From contig JAGAFR010000032.1 of assembly GCA_017612555.1 (NCBI GenBank), forward strand, positions 1 to 64,000: DNA of 64,000 nucleotides. The letters are read 5' to 3'. Numbering within the stretch: position 1 is the first letter of the stretch; every line of letters begins with the position of its first letter. The stretch comes from Lachnospiraceae bacterium. Lineage in GTDB: Bacteria; Bacillota; Clostridia; Lachnospirales; Lachnospiraceae. The position numbers were made by a program, and so were the translations under genes. Under the pieces are notes generated by a model. It saw nothing but the letters and a program-made list of their open reading frames with translations. It was not told the DNA's origin and did no database searches. Shown piece after piece: positions 1-8,719 of the stretch.

Positions 1-60
1 TGTATTATAACATACTTCGCCGAAATGCGCCATACTTAATATACAAAATGTTGACAAAAA

Positions 61-92
61 ATAACCGCTTCCCACAAGGGGTTGCGGATAAA
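61..92 (-). terminator. Possible leftward intrinsic terminator
   Basis: An interrupted hairpin is formed by CCGC (65-68) with GCGG (84-87) and CCC (71-73) with GGG (79-81), with opposed TT pairs between the two helices. Read on the minus strand it is followed by a T-rich run at about 55-62. No minus-strand gene is visible to its right, so it could serve an unseen small transcript or be fortuitous. The rest of 1-226 is AT-rich and holds no gene that I can support. Confidence 0.25.
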
Positions 93-226
93 ACGTGATA
101 TATTAAACTTCAGAACTCAGGATCATAGACAGCTATATGTAAAGAATGGGAATACAATAATTAACAGAATATTCATAACATAATCAAAGAAAATTAAAAA
201 AATAAATAAAAAATTTTAAAATTGTG

Positions 227-255
227 TTGACAACTATCCAAACACGTAATATAAT
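227..255 (+). promoter_or_regulatory. Near-consensus sigma-A promoter for the candidate ncRNA
   Basis: TTGACA at 227-232 and TATAAT at 250-255 are separated by exactly 17 bases. Both hexamers match the consensus perfectly, which suggests strong constitutive transcription starting near 262. No open reading frame with a ribosome binding site follows before the terminator at 556-592. Confidence 0.85.
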
Positions 256-261
256 ACAGAC

Positions 262-592
262 AGAACAAAGGAAGAGACGGAAGAGAAATACACAAGAGTG
301 TAGATATCAGAGGTCCCGAGTTCTACAGACGATACGAATTAATATAGAGGGTCTACGACAAGGAATACGCGATGTGAAGCGAAGATGCGACAGATGAAGA
401 TTTAAGTGCATCATGAGAATGTGATTCCGGTAGAATGACAACTGAATAGGGAAACAGAGTATACAATGAAATCCTGATAAAAAGGGTCAGGTAACAGGTA
501 TCGTTGAACGAGGGATATGATCGGAGGTACAGTCCATTGGATACAGATTCGAAGTAAAGGCGGATGTCAGAGCAAGATTGGCATCCGCTTTT
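262..592 (+). ncRNA. Candidate structured noncoding RNA of about 330 nt
   Basis: The stretch between a perfect promoter (227-255) and an intrinsic terminator (556-592) carries no convincing coding region and is purine-rich. Possible helices seen by eye are: TACAC 289-293 with GTGTA 298-302 around an AAGA loop; TTCTAC 321-326 with GTAGAA 430-435; AGAC 327-330 with GTCT 351-354; GGAAT 362-366 with ATTCC 424-428; GATGC 384-388 with GCATC 408-412; and CCTGA 473-477 with TCAGG 487-491. The 321-435, 362-428 and 384-412 pairs are properly nested. I do not see tmRNA features (3' CCA, tag reading frame), the RNase P core or an SRP RNA tetraloop helix. The family is not identified; known large Firmicutes RNAs such as raiA should be tested. 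Confidence 0.6.
556..592 (+). terminator. Intrinsic terminator of the candidate ncRNA
   Basis: GCGGATG at 560-566 pairs with CATCCGC at 582-588, extended by a T-G and a C-G pair, and TTTT follows at 589-592. It ends the transcript that starts near 262 and insulates the padR promoter downstream. Confidence 0.85.
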
Positions 593-627
593 ACTGTTTA
601 ATTGTTTTTTAATATATTTTTAATCAA

Positions 628-682
628 ATACCCCTTGACACATTATACTATGCGATATATAGTATAACGTGTTAAGGGGTAT
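628..682. promoter_or_regulatory. 55-bp imperfect palindrome overlapping the padR promoter
   Basis: The dyad is centred on base 655. Its matching blocks are ATACCCCTT 628-636 with AAGGGGTAT 674-682, ACAC 638-641 with GTGT 669-672, and TTATACTA 643-650 with TAGTATAA 660-667. A promoter-like pair, TTGACA 635-640 and TATAGT 658-663 with a 17-base spacer, lies inside it. An operator for the adjacent PadR repressor is the natural inference, because PadR proteins usually autoregulate through dyads over their own promoter. Confidence 0.7.
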
Positions 683-724
683 TTGCGTTCCCTGATCTAT
701 ACAAAACGAAAGGAGAGATGTCAG

Positions 725-1048
725 ATGGAATCACAGTTCAGACGCGGGGTGTTGGATGCCTGTGTATTGGCGGTGCTGGAGCGCGGTGAATCGTATGGAT
801 ATCAAATGGTCAAAGACATATGCGTGTTCATTCCGATAACCGAATCTACATTGTACCCGATCCTGAAGAGGCTTGAGAGCGGTGAGATGCTGACGGTCTT
901 TTCTCAGGAGCATAACGGAAGACTTCGCAAGTATTACAGGATCACGGACAAAGGACGGGATCATATAACGGAGCTTCTGCGTGAGTGGGAAGAGGTCGTT
1001 CGTATCTACAGGTACATTACGGAAGAGAGGGAGAAGAAGGATGCGTAG
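725..1048 (+). CDS. PadR-family transcriptional regulator
   Basis: This 107-residue protein has the PadR winged-helix pattern: LDACVLAVLERGESYGYQM near the N terminus, then the recognition region around ESTLYPILKRLE and a wing around RKYYRITDKG. ATG at 725 is chosen because AGGAG at 711-715 precedes it; an in-frame TTG at 683 has no such site. Such proteins are small dimeric repressors that sense drugs or membrane stress and control exporters. The stop codon overlaps the start of the next gene by 8 bases, which points to translational coupling. The palindrome at 628-682 is its likely operator. The family assignment is firm; the ligand is unknown. Confidence 0.9.
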   Translation: MESQFRRGVLDACVLAVLERGESYGYQMVKDICVFIPITESTLYPILKRLESGEMLTVFSQEHNGRLRKYYRITDKGRDHITELLREWEEVVRIYRYITEEREKKDA

Positions 1049-1649
1049 AGAGGAATACTTAAGTGAATTAAGAGACAAGCTTTCGAAGAACAACATCCAG
1101 GGAATCGATGCGATGATCGAGTTTTATGACGAAGCGATCGAGGACCGTATCGAAGACGGAATGAGCGAAGAAGATGCTGTGGCAGCGATGGAGGATACCG
1201 ATTCGATCGTAAAGGCAGCAAAACTTGATAAGCCGATCGCATCCCTTATGGCTGATAAGGTCAAGGAAAAGCATAAGGAAGCTTCTTCAAGCGGACGCGG
1301 AACTCTTTTCTGGGTACTTGCCATCGCCGGATTTCCCATATGGTTCCCGCTTTTAATAGCCTTCTTTGCGATCATCTTTTCGCTGTACATATCAATGTGG
1401 TCAGTGGTCATATCGATATACGCCGTTGAACTGTCGTTTGGAGTGGCAAGTATCGCATCGCTTTTTGGATGCGCGACATTTTTCATGGGTCAGATACCGT
1501 TTGCCACGGCACTGGCATTTCTCGGAAGCGCATGCTTTTTTGCGGGACTTACGATCATTTTGTGGAAACCAATAGTAGCGCTCACCAAATGGATGATAAA
1601 GCTCATCAAAGCTGTGTTCAGAGCGATAAAGAGTATGTTTGTTAAATAG
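1041..1649 (+). CDS. DUF1700 (HAAS-type) membrane protein
   Basis: This is a 202-residue protein. The first 60 or so residues are helical and acidic and begin MRREEYLSELRDKL, typical of the DUF1700/HAAS signalling domain that pairs with PadR regulators. A short basic linker and about four hydrophobic segments follow (roughly residues 90-190). ATG at 1041 lies within the end of padR and follows GAGAAGAAGG. In this family the soluble domain is thought to link the PadR protein to the membrane or to a DUF4097 partner; that role is inferred from recurrent gene order. The next gene starts 19 bases downstream. Confidence 0.8.
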   Translation: MRREEYLSELRDKLSKNNIQGIDAMIEFYDEAIEDRIEDGMSEEDAVAAMEDTDSIVKAAKLDKPIASLMADKVKEKHKEASSSGRGTLFWVLAIAGFPIWFPLLIAFFAIIFSLYISMWSVVISIYAVELSFGVASIASLFGCATFFMGQIPFATALAFLGSACFFAGLTIILWKPIVALTKWMIKLIKAVFRAIKSMFVK

Positions 1650-1668
1650 ACAGGACAAGGAGATCATC

Positions 1669-2469
1669 ATGGGAAAAATCATAAAAGCGGCATTGATATT
1701 GATAGGTGTGGGGATCCTGCTGGGGCTTCTTTCAATATACCTGGTGCATGGAGACTGGACGGGATTCAACTCTAAAGGTAACGAGTACGTGTCAAAAAGC
1801 TATGAGAGCGGTAAGGACATAAAAGAGTTGGTGATAGATGAAAGCGCAAACAGCACGATCATCAGGTCTGCGGATACCGATACCGTTAAGATAGATTATT
1901 TCGATAATCCGGACAGCCCGGCATATACGATCGAGGAAAGTGATGGAAGATTATTCTTTTCCCGCCACGACAGGAGCATATTCCGGCTGATCAACATCGA
2001 TCTGTCAAGGAAGGACATAACGATCACGATACCCAAAGACTACAGCGGGATCCTTGATATCGATCTTACAAGCGGAAGTCTTACGGCAAGCGATATAACG
2101 GCCGGTGAGATGAGGATCGAGAATACAAGCGGAAGTATTGTCATTACAAATGCGGTATCGGAGGGAAATATCAGTCTGGACAGTACGTCCGGATCCAGCG
2201 AACTTGAAAATATCGAGGCCGGAGGAAACTTTAGCATGGAAAACACATCCGGTTCGATAGAGTTCAAAAACCTTAAGGTGGGAGCCGATATCAATATGCA
2301 CTGTACGACCGGAAGCATAGACGGATCGATAGTCGGCAGCGAAAATGATTACAGCATTTCAAGTCATACAACGGCCGGATCGTGTAACCTGAAGGATTCA
2401 ACCGGCGGCGCTCATGAACTGAATGTCAGCACTACTGCCGGAAGCATAGATATAGAGTTTACGAAGTAA
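1669..2469 (+). CDS. DUF4097-family beta-helical surface protein
   Basis: This 266-residue protein has one N-terminal membrane segment (about residues 4-24). An outer domain follows, with regularly spaced TSGS/TAGS turns every 18-25 residues from about 140 onward (TSGSLTAS, TSGSIVIT, TSGSSELE, TSGSIEFK, TTGSIDGS). The spacing suggests a right-handed beta-helix or stacked beta repeats, as in the DUF4097 family. ATG at 1669 follows AAGGAGATCATC. It sits between the DUF1700 gene and an exporter adaptor, so it may be the sensor or envelope part of the PadR-controlled system. The role is inferred from context only. Confidence 0.8.
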   Translation: MGKIIKAALILIGVGILLGLLSIYLVHGDWTGFNSKGNEYVSKSYESGKDIKELVIDESANSTIIRSADTDTVKIDYFDNPDSPAYTIEESDGRLFFSRHDRSIFRLINIDLSRKDITITIPKDYSGILDIDLTSGSLTASDITAGEMRIENTSGSIVITNAVSEGNISLDSTSGSSELENIEAGGNFSMENTSGSIEFKNLKVGADINMHCTTGSIDGSIVGSENDYSISSHTTAGSCNLKDSTGGAHELNVSTTAGSIDIEFTK

Positions 2470-2500
2470 CTGATAACGAGGAGTTGGAGATAAGAGTATT

Positions 2501-3883
2501 ATGAAGCACAAAAAGATCATCATAGGAACATGCATAGCAGTTGCAGCGGCAGTCGGTATCGCATCGGTAAGCGTGTCCGCAGGCACAGCCATAGAGACCG
2601 CAACGGTTGTAAACGGTCAGCTTGACTGTGAACTGGAGCTGAACGGAAAAGTTGAGAGCCTGAGCGAGAGATCATACTATTCCAAGATCGACGGCCGCAT
2701 AGGTACGGTGCATGTAAAAGAGGGAGACCTTGTCAAGGAAGGGGACATGCTGATCTCCTATGATACGGAGGATCTTTCGCTTGATGAGATGCTGGCTGAG
2801 CTTGATGCTGCAGCGGATCAGGGAGGGTATGATGATTCGAAACAGTACGGAGGTCGTGTGGCCGGACTGTACAGCGAGGCGAAGAATTCACTTCCGGAAC
2901 TGGAGCAGCAGATACAGACAACAGAGGCAGTCATCATCATGACGCAGAAAGCGCTTACCGACAGAAAGAGTGAACTGTCGCAGCGCGGTGCACAGCTTCA
3001 GGCTGACCTGGCAGGGTGTGTCGCAGACGAAGGTGACGATCCTAAGGATGTACAGAAGAAGAGAGAGAACATCGAGTATCAGATCGCCCAGAACAGCCAT
3101 GATCAGCAATATGATCCTGAGATAGTAAAGCGACAGGATGAACTTCAGTTCCTCAACTATCTGATGACATCATATAAAGAAAAGAAATCCGTCATGGAGA
3201 GTCAGAAGGCACAGACACAGCTGAGTCTTCAGACTCAGGGAGCGAAGGACAGGCTCGAAGCCGAAAAGGCCGCAGATGATCTTGTAAATGATTCAAAGCT
3301 TAAGGACCTTGAGATCGCATCCAAGGGGATCAAGGCTGATTTTTCGGGTGTAGTGACAAAACTTCCGGTAACGGAAGGCTGTACGGTCGCAAAGGGCCAG
3401 GAACTTATAGAGATACAGTCACTCGATGATGTGGCGGTCGTATGTGCGGTCAACAAGTATGACATCATTAACATTGAAGAAGGTCAGACGGCAAGTGCAC
3501 ATATCAAGAACAAAGATTATGAATGCCGGGTGACAAGGATCGAAAAAAAGACGAACGAAGATGCGGCAACACCCGGAATAAGGGTTGAGCTTACGATAAC
3601 GAAGCCCGATGATTCGATAATACTCGGACTCGAATCCAAGACAAAGATAAGAACGGCGATGCTGGCATATGCGCTTCTGGTCCCGATGGATGCCGTATGC
3701 TCCGATGATGACGGGGATTACGTATTTGTGATCGAAGACGGGAGAGCAAGTAAACGCTGCGTTGTTACCGGAGTCAGGAACGATGACATGGCAGAGATCA
3801 TCGAGGGATTATCGGTCGGAGAAACGGTCGGATGGGACGAGGCGAGCGAACTTACCGACGGACAGAAAGTTAAGGTGAAGTAA
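2501..3883 (+). CDS. HlyD/MacA-like efflux adaptor protein
   Basis: This is a 460-residue membrane-fusion-type protein. One N-terminal membrane segment (about residues 5-28) is followed by a first lipoyl half (GRIGTVHVKEGDLVKEGDML), a long coiled-coil hairpin (about 115-265) and the second lipoyl half (ADFSGVVTKLPVTEGCTVAKG). A beta-barrel and a membrane-proximal domain end near residue 460. With the ABC ATPase and permease immediately downstream it would form a MacAB-like exporter. In a Gram-positive cell there is no outer-membrane channel to meet, so the adaptor probably handles substrate at the outer face of the membrane. The next start codon directly follows its stop. Confidence 0.85.
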   Translation: MKHKKIIIGTCIAVAAAVGIASVSVSAGTAIETATVVNGQLDCELELNGKVESLSERSYYSKIDGRIGTVHVKEGDLVKEGDMLISYDTEDLSLDEMLAELDAAADQGGYDDSKQYGGRVAGLYSEAKNSLPELEQQIQTTEAVIIMTQKALTDRKSELSQRGAQLQADLAGCVADEGDDPKDVQKKRENIEYQIAQNSHDQQYDPEIVKRQDELQFLNYLMTSYKEKKSVMESQKAQTQLSLQTQGAKDRLEAEKAADDLVNDSKLKDLEIASKGIKADFSGVVTKLPVTEGCTVAKGQELIEIQSLDDVAVVCAVNKYDIINIEEGQTASAHIKNKDYECRVTRIEKKTNEDAATPGIRVELTITKPDDSIILGLESKTKIRTAMLAYALLVPMDAVCSDDDGDYVFVIEDGRASKRCVVTGVRNDDMAEIIEGLSVGETVGWDEASELTDGQKVKVK

Positions 3884-4708
3884 GTGAAAACTCCTGCAGA
3901 CGAAAAAAAGAGGATAATCCATACAAAGGATCTGTGTAAATCATTTACGACAGGAAGTGTTGAACAGCAGGTTTTAAAGAGCCTTGATCTGGAGATATAC
4001 CAGGGTGATTTTACCGTGATAATGGGAAATTCCGGTTCGGGTAAAAGTACGCTTTTGTACGCGCTTTCGGGAATGGACCGCCCCAGTATGGGAGCTATCA
4101 CATATGAACCTCCGGGACAGGAGCCGACCGGGATCACAATGTTTTCTAACGATCAGCTTGCAAGATTTCGAAGGGATCATGTGGGATTTGTATTTCAGCA
4201 GAACTACTTAAATGACAGCATGAGCGCGCTCGATAACGTTATGGTCGTAGGACTCCTTAAGCACAACAGCCGCAAGGAACTTGCGGCAAAGGCAAAGGAG
4301 CTTTTAAAGCGCGTGGAGATAGAAGAAGGTGACTGGGATAAATTCCCGACTCAGATGTCAGGCGGAATGCAGCAGCGTGTGGCTGTTGTCCGCGGCGTCA
4401 TCAACAGCCCGGAGGTGTTGTTTGCCGATGAGCCCACGGGTGCTCTTAATTCGCAGAATACCGAAAACGTTCTGAACATTTTGTCGGATCTTAACAGCGA
4501 AGGCCAGAGTATCGTTATGGTCACTCATACTCTTGCCGCTGCGGAGCGGGGCAACAGGATCATATATCTTGCGGATGGCATCATCTCGGATGAAGTGGAG
4601 CTGGGTCCGTACGTTGGAAACTATAAGGATGAGAGTAATCCGGATATAGACAGGGCAAAAGAGCGTCACGCAAAGCTCAAGTCTTTTCTTCAGGATATGG
4701 GGTGGTAG
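3884..4708 (+). CDS. ABC transporter ATP-binding protein, MacB/LolD type
   Basis: This 274-residue nucleotide-binding subunit has all its motifs. Walker A is GNSGSGKST (48-56), the Q-loop is in FVFQQNYLN (about 102-110), the signature is MSGGMQQR (158-165), and Walker B is VLFADEPT (178-185), followed by a switch histidine in MVTHT. A GTG start at 3884 abuts the adaptor stop, with AAGGTGAAG upstream. It belongs to the antimicrobial-peptide/lipoprotein family of exporters that work by mechanotransmission with FtsX-type permeases. The acidic insert after Walker A (about 65-90) is slightly longer than usual. Confidence 0.92.
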   Translation: MKTPADEKKRIIHTKDLCKSFTTGSVEQQVLKSLDLEIYQGDFTVIMGNSGSGKSTLLYALSGMDRPSMGAITYEPPGQEPTGITMFSNDQLARFRRDHVGFVFQQNYLNDSMSALDNVMVVGLLKHNSRKELAAKAKELLKRVEIEEGDWDKFPTQMSGGMQQRVAVVRGVINSPEVLFADEPTGALNSQNTENVLNILSDLNSEGQSIVMVTHTLAAAERGNRIIYLADGIISDEVELGPYVGNYKDESNPDIDRAKERHAKLKSFLQDMGW

Positions 4709-4709
4709 G

Positions 4710-7091
4710 ATGTATCGTTATTTTTTTATGGCCAAAAATAACATAAAGAAGCAAAGAGGTGATATGATCACTTTCTTCGTACTGACTTTCATTGCTTCCA
4801 TGCTCATATTCATAAGCGCCTCTTTTATGATAGGAACGGGCAAGGTCGTTGATACGAACATGAAAATGATAGACTCGGCGGATATCATAATACTGATGTC
4901 AAGAGATGACAGGGCGGATGCAAAGCTAGCGGAGATCATAAAAGGAAACGATGATTGTAAGGGTTTCGAATCGACCAAGTACCTTAACTGCAATGCTAAA
5001 TACCGCCGCAAGGGTCAGAAGCTGTGGACCGATTACTCCGTTCATCTGGCATCATATGAGGAGGAGCGGAAAATACAGAGATTATCATGTCCTACCGGAA
5101 AACTACACGGAGATCAGGCGGTGATTCCCGTATCTCTTTCAAGTTCGTTTAAGATAGGGGATACTATCGAACTCAAGATAGGTGATATCGTTTATCCCCT
5201 CAAAGTAGCGGCATATAATGAGGATAATATATACTGTTCTCCGATGAACATGGGAACATATCTTGTATTTGTATCTGAGAGGATGTACAACACGATCGAG
5301 TTTGAGAATCCCACAAAAGCGCTGCCTTGTAAACTGTACAAGACCAATCTTACCAAGGCGGCAAGGAATTCGGGCAGGGATACAAACTATTACGTGGATG
5401 AACTCTTTAATGAGTTCAATGACTGGTATATTAGTTATTGCAAAGCCCATCCGGGATACGGGCTGTCATCAATGAATTTTCTTCCGGCGGACCTGATGAA
5501 AACCGCTTCCCTGATCCTTCCCATGATGTTCATTGCGATCGTGCTCGTATTTGCGGTGATCATGTTCATCATCGCTATGGTGATAATACACTTTTCGGTC
5601 AAGAACTTTATCATGCTCAACATGAAGAATACGGGGATCATGGAGGCGTCGGGATACACGATAAGAGAACTTGTACTGATACTTCTGTTCCAGCTCCTGC
5701 TTGTTGCAAGCATAGGATGCATAGGCGGTATAGCTGCCGGAATGCTTATCCTTCAGCCTGCCGGAGCGATAATACTTGCGACACTCGGTCTGACATGGAA
5801 CCAGCCTGCAAGTATAACCATCGCGGCATCTGTTCTTGCGGGAATATGCCTTGTTGTAGCTGTTGTTACCGTCGTACTCGGAAGAGAGTATTCCAAAACA
5901 TCGGTACTTTCCGCACTTCACGGAGGAAACAGTGCCACGAAGAACAGAAGGAACACGTTCTCATTTGAACACAGTCCGCTTTCCATCTCGCTTACGATGG
6001 CATGTAAGGACACGTTCGGAAAGTTTTCGAGCAAGCTCGGAATTATCTTTATCATGGCGATCCTTTCTATCTCAACGATCGTCGGATTCGGTATGGTGGA
6101 CTCATATGCGAGGGATGATGTCGCGCTTCTTAACATGGCGGGAATGTTTGACTGCGACGCTGTTGTGGATGGCAATGAGACGATGATGAAAAATGTGGAA
6201 GCCATGAGTACGGTCCAGTCTGTATACGGGGATACCTGGTATGGATTTAATTATACGGTAGGAAAGAGGATGTCGAGCATCACGACGAGGGCTTTTACCG
6301 ATACAACGCACATTAAGGGAGGAAGCATCCTTGAAGGCGGATGGCCGGAAAAATCAAACGAGATAATGCTTGCAAGTGCGGCAGCCGATACGCTTCATGC
6401 CGGTTTCGGGGATACCGTCACCATAAGGAATAACGGGAAAGAAGAAGATTACCGTGTCTGCGGTCTGTGCCAGACGATGAACAATATGGGAATGATGGCG
6501 TACATGACAACAGATGGGTATGAACGTGTGGCGCCTCCGGCTACGGAGTATAATCTGTGGATCATCCTGAAAAGGGGAAGATCATTTAAAGACTTCAAGG
6601 CAGAATTCGAGGATGTATATCCGGATGTTGAAGTAACGGATTACAGAGAGGCCTGCAGGAATACAACGGGAGTGGTGATGATCGGAATGAAAGCAACGGC
6701 GGTGTTTATTGCTGCGCTTACGATACTGATCGTTGCATTTGTGGAATCTCTCATCGTTCGTGCACAGATCACGCGCGAATGGAGAAATCTCGGAGTATCA
6801 AAAGCGCTTGGGTTTACTTCGGGACAGCTGATCAGACAGATAATGCTGTCAAACATGCCTCCGATAGCGATCGGAGTGGTGATCGGACTGATCCTCTCAC
6901 CGGTATCGGGAGAAAATCTGATGAAATCCGCTTTTGCGATATTCGGTTTCAGAAAAGCGATATTTACCGTACTACCCTTGTCATATATAATGACCGCCAT
7001 CATCATATGCGGTATCGCAATGCTGACGGCGGCATATCTGGGACGACGTATCAAGTCGCTTGAACCGGTGAACATGATCACCGAAGAATGA
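4710..7091 (+). CDS. FtsX-like ABC transporter permease
   Basis: This 793-residue membrane protein has an N-terminal membrane segment (about 18-42) and a large outer domain (about 45-265). A three-helix FtsX block follows (about 268-400), then a second membrane entry near 445, a second outer domain (about 470-645) and a second three-helix FtsX block (about 655-785). This is the duplicated layout of the larger Gram-positive permeases rather than the four-helix MacB layout. It starts one base after the ATPase stop. Substrate cannot be told from sequence; peptide antibiotics or envelope lipids are typical for the family. Its stop abuts, tail to tail, the nuclease gene on the other strand. Confidence 0.88.
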   Translation: MYRYFFMAKNNIKKQRGDMITFFVLTFIASMLIFISASFMIGTGKVVDTNMKMIDSADIIILMSRDDRADAKLAEIIKGNDDCKGFESTKYLNCNAKYRRKGQKLWTDYSVHLASYEEERKIQRLSCPTGKLHGDQAVIPVSLSSSFKIGDTIELKIGDIVYPLKVAAYNEDNIYCSPMNMGTYLVFVSERMYNTIEFENPTKALPCKLYKTNLTKAARNSGRDTNYYVDELFNEFNDWYISYCKAHPGYGLSSMNFLPADLMKTASLILPMMFIAIVLVFAVIMFIIAMVIIHFSVKNFIMLNMKNTGIMEASGYTIRELVLILLFQLLLVASIGCIGGIAAGMLILQPAGAIILATLGLTWNQPASITIAASVLAGICLVVAVVTVVLGREYSKTSVLSALHGGNSATKNRRNTFSFEHSPLSISLTMACKDTFGKFSSKLGIIFIMAILSISTIVGFGMVDSYARDDVALLNMAGMFDCDAVVDGNETMMKNVEAMSTVQSVYGDTWYGFNYTVGKRMSSITTRAFTDTTHIKGGSILEGGWPEKSNEIMLASAAADTLHAGFGDTVTIRNNGKEEDYRVCGLCQTMNNMGMMAYMTTDGYERVAPPATEYNLWIILKRGRSFKDFKAEFEDVYPDVEVTDYREACRNTTGVVMIGMKATAVFIAALTILIVAFVESLIVRAQITREWRNLGVSKALGFTSGQLIRQIMLSNMPPIAIGVVIGLILSPVSGENLMKSAFAIFGFRKAIFTVLPLSYIMTAIIICGIAMLTAAYLGRRIKSLEPVNMITEE

Positions 7092-8699
7092 TCATCTGTC
7101 CCACTTGTCACAGAGACTGTTGATCTGGTCGGCGAATTTGGCAAGATCCTTGTTGGCTCCGCCCTCATTGTGGTTGATGACGGCAAGGAGTCTCTGGCCG
7201 GCTGCAAGGAGTCTCTCGAATACGGTAGAGGTGGTCCTGATCTTCTTCTTGGCACCCTCGATCCTGATACCGACAGTCTCTTCTTCAAATACATCGTTAA
7301 TAAGGTCGTACCGCGTTCCGGAAAAAGGTGCGTATGTATTGAATCCGTGTTCATCGTGCAGATACTCTGCGAAGGTATCGGTTACGGTATCGTCTCCGTG
7401 TACGATAAATACCATCTTCGGATCGTTTTTGAATCCGAGCATCCAGCGTGTCAGACCTGCTTTATCGGCATGGCCCGATACACCTTCAAGCTTCATGATC
7501 TTGGCTCTTACTTCAATGGTCTCGCCAAACAGATGCACTTCCTTGGCACCTTCGACTATGGAGCGTCCGAGCGTTCCTACTGCCTGATATCCCACGAACA
7601 ATATGGTACATTCTTCGCGCCACAGGTTATGCTTCAGATGGTGTCTGATACGTCCGGCTTCGCACATACCTGATGCGGATATGATGACCTTCGGCTCGTT
7701 GTCGAAGTTGATGGATTTTGATTCATCGCTCGTGATCGAAAGGTTAAGACCGGTAAATACCAGCGGGTTGATGCCGCGCTTTACAAGCTCAAGAGCTTCA
7801 TCGGCAAAGCATTCATAGACGTTCTTGTTAAATATCCCTGTTGCTTCAACGGCAAGAGGTGAGTCCACATATACGGGAAAATCCCCGAGATCGTCAAGCA
7901 GATGCTGTTGTTTGATCTGCCTTATGTAATACAGGATCTCCTGTGTACGTCCGACGGCAAATGAAGGAATGACCACATTTCCGCCTTTGGCAAATGTGTC
8001 ACGTATGATCGTTGCAAGCTCACCTGAATAATCGACTCTTCCTTTGGCGTGAAGCCTGTCACCGTATGTTGATTCGCACAGAACATAGTCGGCATCTTCT
8101 ATAGTCTGAAAATCACGTATCAAAGGCTGGTTGGAATTGCCTATGTCTCCCGAAAAAACGATCTTCTTGGTAGTACCTTCTTCGGTAAGCCATACTTCGA
8201 TGGCGGCGGATCCCAAGAGGTGCCCTACATCGGTAAATCTGACCGAGAGTTCGTCGCATACTTTTACTTTGTCATTGTACTTGACGGGCACAAGGCTCCT
8301 GATGGCTCCATCAGCGTCTTCCATATTGTAGAGAGGAACAAATTCCGTGATATCGGATGAACGTTTTGCCTTTCTGTTGCGCCACTCGGCTTCCTGCATC
8401 TGTATGTGAGCACTGTCTCGAAGCATTATGCTGCAAAGATCGGCCGTTGCTTCGGTTGCGTATATCTGTCCGCGAAAGCCTTTGGCATACAGGAGAGGAA
8501 GTAGACCGGAGTGGTCAATGTGGGCATGGGTAAGAAGAACATAATCGATCATTGCTTCGTCGACGGGAAGAGGCATGTTCTCGTATATGTTGATACCCTG
8601 TTCCATACCGTAATCAACAAGTATATGCTTGCCACCGACCTCAAGATAATGACAGCTGCCGGTTACTTCATGTGCCGCACCGATAAATGTGATCTTCAT
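7092..8699 (-). CDS. Metallo-beta-lactamase/beta-CASP RNA-processing nuclease
   Basis: This 535-residue protein begins with a metallo-beta-lactamase domain that keeps the zinc motif HAHIDH (58-63) and later the H and D ligands (VGHLLGSA, FSGDIG). A beta-CASP insertion follows, with SFAVGRTQEILYYI and ASGMCEAGRIRHHL, and then the terminal VSGHADK motif. This is the arrangement of CPSF/Ysh1-like bacterial RNases, which act on RNA ends. A strong GGAGGAAGG site precedes ATG at 8699. It lies 20 bases after the amidase gene and is probably cotranscribed with it. No terminator separates its stop from the facing permease gene. Confidence 0.88.
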   Translation of the reverse strand: MKITFIGAAHEVTGSCHYLEVGGKHILVDYGMEQGINIYENMPLPVDEAMIDYVLLTHAHIDHSGLLPLLYAKGFRGQIYATEATADLCSIMLRDSAHIQMQEAEWRNRKAKRSSDITEFVPLYNMEDADGAIRSLVPVKYNDKVKVCDELSVRFTDVGHLLGSAAIEVWLTEEGTTKKIVFSGDIGNSNQPLIRDFQTIEDADYVLCESTYGDRLHAKGRVDYSGELATIIRDTFAKGGNVVIPSFAVGRTQEILYYIRQIKQQHLLDDLGDFPVYVDSPLAVEATGIFNKNVYECFADEALELVKRGINPLVFTGLNLSITSDESKSINFDNEPKVIISASGMCEAGRIRHHLKHNLWREECTILFVGYQAVGTLGRSIVEGAKEVHLFGETIEVRAKIMKLEGVSGHADKAGLTRWMLGFKNDPKMVFIVHGDDTVTDTFAEYLHDEHGFNTYAPFSGTRYDLINDVFEEETVGIRIEGAKKKIRTTSTVFERLLAAGQRLLAVINHNEGGANKDLAKFADQINSLCDKWDR

Positions 8700-8719
8700 A
8701 CCTGCCTTCCTCCTGCCTG

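Noticed and set aside
262..592. tmRNA, RNase P RNA or 6S RNA
   Set aside because: I see no CCA end or tag frame, no RNase P core motif and no long bulged rod typical of 6S RNA.
683..724. Upstream TTG start for the PadR gene
   Set aside because: The AGGAG at 711-715 lies after it and fits ATG 725; the extra residues do not match the family.
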